Shown in pieces: positions 8,240 through 15,930 of a DNA stretch of 64,000 nucleotides. Each line of letters starts with the position of its first letter. Positions within the stretch are counted from its first letter, which is position 1. The position numbers were made by a program, and so were the translations under genes. The notes under the pieces are model-generated. The model did no database searches and was not told where the DNA came from. It saw only the letters and a list, made by a program, of their open reading frames with translations. The DNA comes from Sorangium cellulosum (GTDB lineage: Bacteria > Myxococcota_A > Polyangia > Polyangiales > Polyangiaceae): NCBI RefSeq assembly GCF_002950945.1, contig NZ_CP012673.1, positions 1,054,001-1,118,000 of the forward strand, written 5' to 3'.

Positions 8240-9154
8240 TCAGTTCGTGTCCTTGCGGCGCCGGCGCGCGAGCAGCGCGGACTCGACCTGCGCGCGGATC
8301 TCCGAGATCTCGCCGGACGCCACGAGGCCGCCGCGCGCCTCGATGAACGGGCGGAGCGCCGCCGCAGCCGCGCCGCCCACGATCCAGGCCGCGTCGCGGC
8401 AGGCGTCCGCGTAGGCGTCGATGAGCTCGCGCGCGTTCGAGGGCGGCGGGGGGATGGAGACCGACAGCGCGACGAGATCCGGCGTGAGCGACTCGACCGC
8501 GCGCGCGATCGCGGCGGGCGGGGTCCTCGGGCCGAGCACGACGGAACGGAAACCCCACGAACAGAAGCGCAGGCCGATGCCGAACAACCCGAGCACGTGA
8601 TCCTCGTCGGCGAAGCCGGCGAGCAGGACCCGCCGCCCGCTCTCGCCCGGCTGCGCCAGGCGCAAGAGGTGCTGCAGCGTGGAGCCGAGGACCTGCGAGG
8701 CGAGGTGCTCCTGCGCGACCGTGATCTTCCCCTCGTGCCAGAGATCGCCGATGCGCTCGAGCGCCGGGCCGAGCGCGCGCTCGAAGATGGTCACCGCGGG
8801 GCCGAGCGAGAGCGCGCGGTTGACCTCGGCGTCCAGCCCGTCCGGATCGAAGCGGATCGCGGCCTCGACGATGCGCTCGCTCGCGCCCGCGAACGCGTCG
8901 CCGCCGTTCGTGTGCGCCGTCGCGTGCGGCGCCGCCGTCTCCAGCACCATGCGCGCCGCCTCCGCGGCGGCCACGCCGCCGTTCACGTAGTCGCGCATCT
9001 TCTTGATGACCGCGACATCCTCCTCGCTGTAGAGGCGGTACGCAGACGCCGTGCGCGCTGGTGAAGGCACGCCATAACGGCGCTCCCACGCGCGCAGCGT
9101 CGCCGACGACACGCCACACATCTTCGAGACGGCATGAATTCTGTAGCGGCTCAC
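8240..9154 (-). CDS. carH: CarH/CarA-type B12-binding MerR transcriptional repressor
   Basis: Predicted light-responsive repressor of the adjacent carotenoid genes. From GTG 9154 it is 304 residues. Residues 4-70 form a MerR-type winged helix (RIHAVSKMCGVSSATLRAWERRYG). A four-helix bundle carries the W-x9-EH signature (W139, E149, H150), whose His and Trp cap adenosylcobalamin in characterised CarH proteins. The C-terminal Rossmann domain has EDHVLG, with H186 as the likely lower cobalt ligand. In the family, dark AdoCbl-bound tetramers bind DNA and light splits them. GTG 9154 places the helix-turn-helix where the family has it; the ATG at 9250 would add about 32 Arg-rich residues. It is divergent from crtI. 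Confidence 0.88.
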   Translation of the reverse strand: MSRYRIHAVSKMCGVSSATLRAWERRYGVPSPARTASAYRLYSEEDVAVIKKMRDYVNGGVAAAEAARMVLETAAPHATAHTNGGDAFAGASERIVEAAIRFDPDGLDAEVNRALSLGPAVTIFERALGPALERIGDLWHEGKITVAQEHLASQVLGSTLQHLLRLAQPGESGRRVLLAGFADEDHVLGLFGIGLRFCSWGFRSVVLGPRTPPAAIARAVESLTPDLVALSVSIPPPPSNARELIDAYADACRDAAWIVGGAAAAALRPFIEARGGLVASGEISEIRAQVESALLARRRRKDTN

Positions 9155-9265
9155 GTGGACAACCCTGTTCAAGGTCCGCCGCACCGAGCGCCGCCCGCGC
9201 AGGCCCGGACTCCCGGACCGACGGACAGCGACGCGCACGCTGACCGGCATTGGAGTGTGTTTTCG

Positions 9266-9297
9266 CCTTTGTCAAAGGCTGCGACAAACATTATACT
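9266..9297 (+). promoter_or_regulatory. crtI promoter with palindromic operator-like site
   Basis: TTGTCA (9269-9274) and TATACT (9292-9297) are 17 bp apart, a near-consensus housekeeping promoter. The perfect palindrome CCTTTGTCAAAGG (9266-9278) overlaps the -35 box, and TTTGTC at 9268 is mirrored by GACAAA at 9283-9288. ATG 9305 follows the -10 by 7 nt. This site is not in the 11-bp direct-repeat form seen at crtD/crtE. Confidence 0.6.
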
Positions 9298-9304
9298 CGG
9301 CCTC

Positions 9305-10909
9305 ATGCAAAACACCAGCGCTTCTTCAGCGCACGCAGACGGAGAAGGCGGGCAGCCCGGAGCGGCGCCAGGCAGGGGGGAGCCCACGCGTGAGCCGGGG
9401 CGGCGGGCGGCGGGGGCTCGCCGGGGCAGGCCGCACGCGGTCGTGATCGGCAGCGGGTTCGGGGGGCTGGCGGCGGCCGTGCGGCTCGGGGTGCGCGGCT
9501 ACGACGTCACGGTGGTCGAGAAGCTCGACGAGCCGGGCGGGCGCGCGTACGTGCACCGGCAGGACGGCTTCAGCTTCGACGCGGGGCCGACCGTCATCAC
9601 CGCCCCGTTCCTCTTCGAGGAGCTGTGGAGCCTCTGCGGCAGGCGCCTGGCGGACGACGTCGACCTCCGGCCGGTGACGCCGTTCTACCGGATCCGCTTC
9701 CACGACGGCGCGACCTTCGACTACACGGGCGACGCCGCCGCCATGCGCGCCGAGGTCGCGCGGCTAGCGCCAGGCGACGTCGAGGGATACGAGCGCTTCG
9801 TCCGGATGAGCGAGGCGATCTTCCGCGTGGGGTTCGAGGAGCTCGCGCACGTGCCGTTCGGGTCGTGGGCCGACATGGCGCGCATCGTGCCGGACATGGT
9901 GCGGCTCGAGAGCTACCGCACGGTGTACGGGCTCGTGGCGAAGCACGTGAAGGACGACCGCCTGCGGCAGGTGCTGAGCTTCCACCCGCTGCTCGTGGGC
10001 GGGAACCCGTTCTCGACCACGTCGATCTACAGCCTCATCGCGTTCCTCGAGCGCAACTGGGGCGTGCACTTCCCGATCGGCGGCACGGGCGCGCTGGTCA
10101 AGGGGCTCGTGTCCCTCATCGAGGGCCTCGGCGGCGAGGTCCGGTGCAACGCCGAGGTGCGGCGGATCACCGTGGAGAACGGGCGCGCGCGGGGCGTCGA
10201 GCTCGCCTCGGGCGAGCGGATCGCGGCGGATGTCGTCGTTTCGAACGCGGACTCGGCGTGGACGTACCGGCACCTGGTCGCGCCCGAGGCGCGCAAGCGC
10301 TGGACCGACCGGCGCATCGAGCGGCAGCGCTACTCGATGAGCCTCTTTGTGTGGTACTTCGGGACGCGAAGGCAGTACCCGGACGTCGCGCACCACACCA
10401 TCCTCCTCGGCCCGCGGTACAAGGCGCTGCTCGAGGACATCTTCCAGCGGCACGTGCTCGCAGACGACTTCAGCCTCTACCTGCACCGCCCGACCGCGAC
10501 CGATCCGGCGCTTGCGCCGCCCGGCTGCGACACGTTCTACGTGCTGTCGCCGGTGCCGAACCTGCTCAGCGGCACGGACTGGCCGGCGGTGCAGGAGCGC
10601 TACCGGCGCTCGGTGTCGGCGCTGCTCGAGGCGACGGTCCTGCCGGGGCTCGAGGCGTCGCTCGCGACGTCGCGGCTGCTCACGCCGCAGGACTTCCAGG
10701 ACCGGCTGCTGTCGTTCCGGGGGGCGGCGTTCGGCCCGGAGCCCGTGCTCACGCAGAGCGCGTTCTTCCGGCCGCACAACGCGAGCGAGGACATCGAGCA
10801 CCTCTACCTCGTCGGCGCAGGGACCCACCCGGGGGCCGGCCTGCCGGGGGTGCTCTCGTCGGCGCGTGTGCTGGATCGGGTGGTGCCGGATGCATCGAAG
10901 CTCCTCTGA
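9305..10909 (+). CDS. crtI: Phytoene desaturase, CrtI type
   Basis: FAD-dependent enzyme converting phytoene to lycopene (or neurosporene). The 534-residue protein has the dinucleotide-binding motif VVIGSGFGGLAAAVRL after a 45-residue Ala/Gly/Arg-rich extension, the early CrtI signature GGRAYV...FDAGPTVIT, and the C-terminal LYLVGAGTHPGAGLPGVL motif. I chose ATG 9305, just after the promoter -10; the frame stays open to 9134 across the promoter. It overlaps crtB by 20 bp and heads a crtI-crtB-cyclase operon. It is distinct from the second CrtI-like enzyme at 16805-18397. Confidence 0.93.
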   Translation: MQNTSASSAHADGEGGQPGAAPGRGEPTREPGRRAAGARRGRPHAVVIGSGFGGLAAAVRLGVRGYDVTVVEKLDEPGGRAYVHRQDGFSFDAGPTVITAPFLFEELWSLCGRRLADDVDLRPVTPFYRIRFHDGATFDYTGDAAAMRAEVARLAPGDVEGYERFVRMSEAIFRVGFEELAHVPFGSWADMARIVPDMVRLESYRTVYGLVAKHVKDDRLRQVLSFHPLLVGGNPFSTTSIYSLIAFLERNWGVHFPIGGTGALVKGLVSLIEGLGGEVRCNAEVRRITVENGRARGVELASGERIAADVVVSNADSAWTYRHLVAPEARKRWTDRRIERQRYSMSLFVWYFGTRRQYPDVAHHTILLGPRYKALLEDIFQRHVLADDFSLYLHRPTATDPALAPPGCDTFYVLSPVPNLLSGTDWPAVQERYRRSVSALLEATVLPGLEASLATSRLLTPQDFQDRLLSFRGAAFGPEPVLTQSAFFRPHNASEDIEHLYLVGAGTHPGAGLPGVLSSARVLDRVVPDASKLL

Positions 10910-11837
10910 GGCGTCGGCGGCCGACTTCGCCGCGTGCCGGGCGCTGCTCCGGAAGGGGTCGAAGAGCTTCGCCGCGGCTGCGCTCCTGCTCCCCGCGCGG
11001 GTGCGGGAGCCAGCGGCGGCGTTCTACGCGTTCTGCCGGGTCGCGGACGACGCGGTCGACGAGCTCGGGGAGCGCGCGGCGCCCACGGCGGCCGAGGCGG
11101 CGGTCGCGGCGCTCAGGGAGCGGCTCGGCCGCGCGTGTGCGGGCGCGCCGGACGACAGCCCCGTCGACCGGGCGCTCGCCCACGTCGTCGCGGAGCACGC
11201 GCTGCCGCGCACGTTCCTCGAGGCGCTGCTCGAGGGGTTCGCGTGGGACGCGGAGGGGCGGCGCTACGAGACGCTCTCGGACCTGAACGCCTACGCGGCG
11301 CGCGTCGCCGGGACCGTGGGCGCGACGATGGCGGCGCTCATGGGGGCGCGGGGGCCGGACGCGCTCGCGCGGGCGTGCGACCTGGGCGTCGCCATGCAGC
11401 TCACGAACATCGCGCGCGACGTCGGGGAGGACGCCCGGCGCGGGCGGATCTACCTGCCGCTCGCGTGGATGCGTGAGGCCGGGATCGATCCGGACGGCTT
11501 TCTGGCGCGGCCCGCGTTCGACGAGCGGCTGGGGCGCGTGGTCGCGCGGCTGCTCGCCGAGGCGGAGGCGCTCTACCGGCGCGCGGGCGCCGGGATCCCG
11601 ATGCTGCCGCGCGACTGCCGCGCGGCGATCCAGGCGGCGCGGCTCATCTACGCCGACATCGGGCGCGTGATCGCGCGGAGCGGCTTCGACTCGGTGTCGC
11701 GGCGCGCCGTGGTGTCGCCCGGTCGCAAGGCGTGGCTCGTCCTGCAGGCGCTCGTCCGGCCTGCCGACGGCGAGCGCGAGCACGGCGCGGCGCCGCCGCT
11801 CGACGAGGTCCGCTTCCTCGTGGAGGCGGCGCGATGA
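10890..11837 (+). CDS. crtB: Phytoene synthase
   Basis: Condenses two geranylgeranyl diphosphates head to head to phytoene. The 315 residues show both Asp-rich Mg-diphosphate motifs: CRVADDAVDE (about 48-57) and MQLTNIARDVGED (about 169-181), plus GRIYLPLAWM. The ATG at 10890 lies inside the end of crtI (20-bp overlap), and its stop overlaps the next gene as ATGA, both indicating translational coupling. The family also includes squalene synthases, but the context between crtI and a lycopene cyclase supports phytoene synthase. Confidence 0.94.
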   Translation: MHRSSSEASAADFAACRALLRKGSKSFAAAALLLPARVREPAAAFYAFCRVADDAVDELGERAAPTAAEAAVAALRERLGRACAGAPDDSPVDRALAHVVAEHALPRTFLEALLEGFAWDAEGRRYETLSDLNAYAARVAGTVGATMAALMGARGPDALARACDLGVAMQLTNIARDVGEDARRGRIYLPLAWMREAGIDPDGFLARPAFDERLGRVVARLLAEAEALYRRAGAGIPMLPRDCRAAIQAARLIYADIGRVIARSGFDSVSRRAVVSPGRKAWLVLQALVRPADGEREHGAAPPLDEVRFLVEAAR

Positions 11838-13333
11838 GGGCCGGGGGCGGAGGGGCGCCGGGCGCCGCGGCGCGCGAGCTCGACCTCGACGCGGCGCGGG
11901 CGCGCGTGCGCGAGGCGGGCGGCGAGGCGCTGCTGTCGCGGCTCGAGCACCTCGACGCGGCCCGGCGCGCGGCGCCGGGACGCGCGGCGGATCGCGCGCG
12001 GCCGGGCCCCGCGCCGCGGGCGCCGGATCGAGGCGCGGCCGCGGACTACGACGTGGTCATCGCCGGGGGCGGGCTGTCGCTGCTGCTCGCGCCGCTGCTC
12101 GCGGCGGCCGGGCTGCGCGTCGCGGTGCTCGACCGGGCGCGGATCGGCGCCGCGCACCGCGAGTGGAACGCCGGGACCGCGGAGATCGCGGCGCTGTCGG
12201 CGTCGGGGCTGTTCGCGCCGGCGGAGGTCGAGCGGCTCGTGGTGGCCCGCTACGCCGAGGGGCTGTGCCGCTGGCACGGCGGCGGGACGTACCCGGTCCG
12301 CGGCGTGCTCGATCACGCGATCGACGCGGCCGGGCTGCTCGCGGCGGCGCGGGCCCGGGCCGAGGCGCTGGGGGTGACGCTGCTCGACGAGCACGCGCTC
12401 GTCGAGCACGCGGAGGGGCCGGACGCCGTCGCGCTCGCGGTGGCCGAGGCACGCGCGGGGGCGGCGATACGCGGGCTCTCCGCGCGGCTGCTCGTCGACG
12501 CGCGGGGGGCGGCGAGCCCGTACGCGACCGCGGATCTCGTGTGCCCGACGGTCGGCGGCGTGCTCACCGGGCTCGCGGAGGGCGACGGGGAGCGGCGGAT
12601 CCGGCCGGACGTCGGCGAGATCCTCGCCACGACGGAGGACGTCGAGGAGGGCCGGCAGCACCTCTGGGAGGCGTTCCCGGGGCGGCCGGGCGAGACGACA
12701 GTCTACCTCTTCTACTACGCGCGCGCGGGGGACGTCGGGCCGGGGGCGCTGCTGTCGCTCTACGGGCGGTTCTTCCGGCTGCTCTCGCGGTACAAGGAGG
12801 GCGACGCGCGGCTCGTCCGGCCGACGTTCGGGTTCATCCCCGGCTGGTCGCGGCTGTCCGCGGCGCCCCGCGCGCCGGGGCGGCGGGTGCGGCTCGTGGG
12901 GGACGCGGCGGCGCGGCACTCGCCGCTGACCTTCTGCGGCTTCGGCGCGAACGTGCGCGAGCTCGCGGCCACGGCCGCCGATCTGGCGCGGGCCGTGGAG
13001 GATCCGGGCGCGCCGAGCACCGCCCGGGACGCGCCGGTGCACGCGGGCACCGGCGCGCTCGCGGCCCTCATGGCGAGGCCTGCGGGCGGCGCGAGGGCAG
13101 GGGAGATGAACGCGCTCCTCGACACGGCGTTCGCCGTGCTCCACGCGATGGGCAACGACGTGTACGCGGCGCTCCTGCGCGACGAGATGCAGCCCGCCGA
13201 CTTCGTCCGCTTCCTCCGGGAGACGGCGGCGCGGCGGCCCGAGGTGTACCGCGAGGTCGTGGGCGCGCTGCCGCTCCGGGCGATCGGCCGCTGGGGCGCG
13301 GGGCTCGTGCGGGAGCTCTACCGGGCGCGCTGA
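11834..13333 (+). CDS. cruA: Lycopene cyclase, CruA/CruP family
   Basis: FAD-dependent cyclase forming a beta-ionone ring on lycopene. After about 65 Ala/Arg-rich residues the FAD-binding motif reads DVVIAGGGLSLLLAPLLAAAGLRVAVLDR. Family landmarks are REWN (like the conserved EWN of CruA), WHGGGTYPVRGVLDHAIDA, WEAFPGRPGETTVYLF and the GDAAARHSPLTFCGFGANVREL motif near the end. This family is best known from green sulfur bacteria and cyanobacteria and is unrelated to the CrtYc/CrtYd cyclase of Myxococcus. 499 residues; the ATGA overlap with crtB implies coupling. Its 3' end overlaps the convergent crtZ by 16 bp. CruP-like activity cannot be excluded. Confidence 0.82.
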   Translation: MRAGGGGAPGAAARELDLDAARARVREAGGEALLSRLEHLDAARRAAPGRAADRARPGPAPRAPDRGAAADYDVVIAGGGLSLLLAPLLAAAGLRVAVLDRARIGAAHREWNAGTAEIAALSASGLFAPAEVERLVVARYAEGLCRWHGGGTYPVRGVLDHAIDAAGLLAAARARAEALGVTLLDEHALVEHAEGPDAVALAVAEARAGAAIRGLSARLLVDARGAASPYATADLVCPTVGGVLTGLAEGDGERRIRPDVGEILATTEDVEEGRQHLWEAFPGRPGETTVYLFYYARAGDVGPGALLSLYGRFFRLLSRYKEGDARLVRPTFGFIPGWSRLSAAPRAPGRRVRLVGDAAARHSPLTFCGFGANVRELAATAADLARAVEDPGAPSTARDAPVHAGTGALAALMARPAGGARAGEMNALLDTAFAVLHAMGNDVYAALLRDEMQPADFVRFLRETAARRPEVYREVVGALPLRAIGRWGAGLVRELYRAR

Positions 13334-13875
13334 GCCGGCGCGGCGCGCTCGGCCGGCGCGGCGCGCTGAGCCGGCGCGGCGCGCTGAGCCGGCGCGGCGC
13401 GCTCGGCCGGCGCGGCGCGTGCGGCCCGCCGCGCGAGGGCGAGGGGCCCGAGGAACAGGCCGAACGGCGGGCCCCCGGTGCTGTGGTGGACGCGGTGCGC
13501 GTCGCGGACGCGCGCGAGGTACGGGATGCGCGCGAGGCCCGAGACCGGGAGCCGCCGGTGGACGAGGCCGTCGTGGACGAGGACGTAGGCGACGCCGAAG
13601 GCGGTCATGCCGAGCCCGAAGCCGAAGGCGACGTCGCGGAGCGGGCCCGGCGCGCCGGCGCAGCCGTACAGGATGAGGCCGGTCGCGACGGGGGCGTGGA
13701 GGAACGAGAGCGCGTCGTTCTGCTCGAAGGGGCCGCGCCGCTTCGTGTGGTGGGAGCGGTGGATGCGCCAGAGGGCGTGGTGCCAGACCCGGCCGTGGAG
13801 GAACGCGGCCCACCCCTCCATGGCCGCGAAGGCGGCGAGCGCCGAGACGATCCAGATCCAGGACGAAAGCGTCAT
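13318..13875 (-). CDS. crtZ: Beta-carotene hydroxylase, CrtZ type
   Basis: Di-iron membrane hydroxylase expected to add 3-hydroxyl groups to beta-ionone rings. It contains the histidine boxes of the fatty acid hydroxylase superfamily: HGRVWHH, HRSHH, HDGLVH and HRVHH, with hydrophobic segments at about 5-25, 60-80 and 85-105. The 185-residue length includes an unusual tail of about 30 residues repeating AAPAQR/AAPAER, encoded by the 18-bp tandem repeat at 13332-13421. The real enzyme probably ends near residue 155. The stop lies inside the cyclase gene (16-bp convergent overlap). Confidence 0.87.
   Translation of the reverse strand: MTLSSWIWIVSALAAFAAMEGWAAFLHGRVWHHALWRIHRSHHTKRRGPFEQNDALSFLHAPVATGLILYGCAGAPGPLRDVAFGFGLGMTAFGVAYVLVHDGLVHRRLPVSGLARIPYLARVRDAHRVHHSTGGPPFGLFLGPLALARRAARAAPAERAAPAQRAAPAQRAAPAERAAPAQRAR
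13332..13421. repeat. 18-bp tandem repeat, 5 copies, coding
   Basis: Five contiguous 18-bp units (13332-13349, 13350-13367, 13368-13385, 13386-13403, 13404-13421) alternate between GAGCCGGCGCGGCGCGCT and a CGG-starting variant. The cyclase stop codon falls in the first unit. Read on the minus strand, the array is in frame with crtZ and adds a six-residue repeat to it. Confidence 0.9.
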
Positions 13876-13922
13876 CGCGCGGTCTCCTCGAGCAACGTGT
13901 AGGCTCCCGGCCGGGAGCCAGG

Positions 13923-14741
13923 GTGATTCCAGCGCGCAAACATCGGTGGTTCAACGCCTGGTTCGCGGCGCACGCGCGCTCGCGGATCCAGGGCACGTTC
14001 GGCGCGGTGCTCGCGCGGGGCCTCGAGGCGACGCGCGCGCGCTCGGCCGAGGCGCCGCTGCTGCTCGTCGTGAACCACACGTCGTGGTGGGATCCGCTGG
14101 TGATCCTGCACGCGTCGCAGCACCTGCTCGAGGTCGACGGCTACGCGATGATGGCCGCCGACAACCTGCGCCGGCTGCCGTTCTTCGCGCTGGTCGGCGC
14201 GTTCGGCGTCGACCTCGACCAGCCCTCGGACGGCACGGCGGCCATCCGGTACGCGGCGCGGCTGCTCGATCGGCCGGGCCGCGCCGTGTGGATCTTCCCC
14301 CAGGGGCAGGAGCGGCCCTCGGACGAGCGCCCGCTCGGCTTCCGCGCCGGCGCGGCCCAGGTCGCGCGCGTGGCGCGCCGCGCCGCAGTGGTGCCGGTCG
14401 CGCTGCGCTACGAGCTCGCCGGGGAGGAGCGGCCGCGCCTCTACATGGCCTTCGGCGAGCCAGTGGCCGTACCGCCCGCGCCGCGCGATCGGGACATCGA
14501 GGCGGCGCGCGAGGCCCAGGAGCTCGCGGTGACCGCGGAGCTCGACCGCATCCACCGGGCGCTCGGCAAGGCGGCCGGGGCGCAGGGGCTGCCGCTCGAC
14601 GTGGACGGCTTCCGGTGGGTCCACCGGGCGTCGCCCTCGGGCGTGGGGCAGGCGGCGGAGCGGCTGCTGGCTCACTGGACGAGGCCCCGCGCGCCGCTCA
14701 CGCCCCGGCTTCCCGGAGGAGGCCGCGGCGATCGATCCTGA
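13923..14741 (+). CDS. PlsC-type acyltransferase, possible carotenoid acyltransferase
   Basis: A 272-residue acyltransferase of the lysophosphatidic acid acyltransferase superfamily. NHTSWWD (about 51-57) is the catalytic NHx4D motif and FPQGQE (about 126-131) corresponds to the substrate-binding FPEGTR motif. Such enzymes acylate glycerophosphates. Inside a carotenoid cluster beside a glycosyltransferase, a role like CruD, which acylates carotenoid glucosides in green sulfur bacteria, is plausible but inferred. The start is GTG 13923. It diverges from crtZ across 47 bp, and its 3' end overlaps the convergent glycosyltransferase gene by 44 bp. Confidence 0.78.
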   Translation: MIPARKHRWFNAWFAAHARSRIQGTFGAVLARGLEATRARSAEAPLLLVVNHTSWWDPLVILHASQHLLEVDGYAMMAADNLRRLPFFALVGAFGVDLDQPSDGTAAIRYAARLLDRPGRAVWIFPQGQERPSDERPLGFRAGAAQVARVARRAAVVPVALRYELAGEERPRLYMAFGEPVAVPPAPRDRDIEAAREAQELAVTAELDRIHRALGKAAGAQGLPLDVDGFRWVHRASPSGVGQAAERLLAHWTRPRAPLTPRLPGGGRGDRS

Positions 14742-15930
14742 ACCGGGAGGTCCGCCAGACGACGGTGCGCGTCGACAGCGCCCGGAGGAACGCCGCGCCG
14801 AGCACGAGGTCGGCGAGGAGCGCGTCGGCGGCCGCGGCGCGGAGCGGCGCGCGCCGGCCGGAGAGGCGCGCGGCGAGCGCGGCGACCGCGACGCGGCTGG
14901 AGACGGCGACGGCCACGGCGAGCAGCGCCGGCGCCGCGGCGATCGGGGCCGCGAGCGCGGCGAGCACGACGATGAGCGGCGTCGCGAAGAAGAGCGCCGG
15001 GTAACTCGCGAGCAGCGCGGGCCGCTGCGCGCGGATGACCGTGATCCAGCGCGCGTAGCGGGCGATCACGTCGCGGAGCGGCCGGCCCGAGGCGAGCGAC
15101 GGGGCGACGACGGCCGCCGCGCCGATGGTCCCGCGCCGGGCGAGGAGGCGGCGCGAGAGCTCCATGTCCTCGCCGAGGTGCGCGGTGAGCGCCGCGAACC
15201 CGCCCGCGCCCGCGAGCGAGCCGGCCCGGACGGCGAAGAGCTTGCCGACGAGGCCGCGCGGGTCGAGCCCGGCGAGCAGGGGGAAGGCGTGCAGCGATCC
15301 GCCGAGCACCGCGGCCGAGGCGCGGTCGCCGAGCGAGCGCGCCGGCGCGACCTCGACCGGCGGCGCCCACACGGCGTCGAGCGGCGCGGGGCGCGCGCCG
15401 TCGGAGAGCGGGCCGAGGAGGGCGTCGAGGTCCACGCCGTCGAGGTCGACGTCGCTGTCCGCGACGAGCACGGCGTCGAACGGCGCGCTCTCCCGGGCGA
15501 CGACCGCGGCGAGCTGCGCCGCCTTGCGGTTCGGGCCGGGGGGCGCGGTGAGCGCGGTGAGCGCGACCTCGGCGGGGATCGCGGCGGCGCGGAGCCTCTC
15601 GGCCGCGGCGGTCGCCGCAGGCAGGGCGCCGTCGGCCGCGTCCGCCACGGCGAAGACGCAGCGCACGGGCGCGGACAGCCGGGCCCCGGCGAGCGAGCCG
15701 AGCGTCCTCTCGAGGTGAGGCTCGGGGCCGGCGCAGGGGCGCACGACGAGGACGCGGAGGGCGCTCTCCGGGACGCCGGGCGAGGGGGCGCCGGGCGAGC
15801 GTACGCCGGGCGAACGTGCACCCGGCGAGAGACGCCGCCCGGCGCGCCGGACGGCTTCGGCGGAGACGCTCGCGACGGCGAGCGCCCAGGCGAGGGGCAG
15901 GAAGGCGGCGGCGTGGAGCAGCGCGCTCAC
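14698..15930 (-). CDS. Membrane glycosyltransferase (ceramide-glucosyltransferase/HpnI-like)
   Basis: A 410-residue GT2/GT21-type enzyme likely to transfer a sugar from a nucleotide donor to a lipid alcohol. An N-terminal membrane helix (about 3-25) is followed by an SPGxR repeat linker, the GT-A domain with the DSDVD metal motif (about 152-156), GEDMELSRRL, the RYARW variant of (Q/R)xxRW, and two C-terminal hydrophobic segments. GTG 15930 overlaps the crtC stop as GTGA, so it is coupled to crtC. Context suggests glycosylation of the CrtC-made hydroxyl, analogous to CruC; this is inference. Its 3' end overlaps the acyltransferase gene. Confidence 0.78.
   Translation of the reverse strand: MSALLHAAAFLPLAWALAVASVSAEAVRRAGRRLSPGARSPGVRSPGAPSPGVPESALRVLVVRPCAGPEPHLERTLGSLAGARLSAPVRCVFAVADAADGALPAATAAAERLRAAAIPAEVALTALTAPPGPNRKAAQLAAVVARESAPFDAVLVADSDVDLDGVDLDALLGPLSDGARPAPLDAVWAPPVEVAPARSLGDRASAAVLGGSLHAFPLLAGLDPRGLVGKLFAVRAGSLAGAGGFAALTAHLGEDMELSRRLLARRGTIGAAAVVAPSLASGRPLRDVIARYARWITVIRAQRPALLASYPALFFATPLIVVLAALAAPIAAAPALLAVAVAVSSRVAVAALAARLSGRRAPLRAAAADALLADLVLGAAFLRALSTRTVVWRTSRFRIDRRGLLREAGA
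15773..15832. repeat. 15-bp tandem repeat, 4 copies, coding
   Basis: Four units related to ACGCCGGGCGAGCGT (15773-15787, 15788-15802, 15803-15817, 15818-15832) encode a five-residue SPGxx repeat between the N-terminal helix and the catalytic domain of the glycosyltransferase. Confidence 0.85.
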
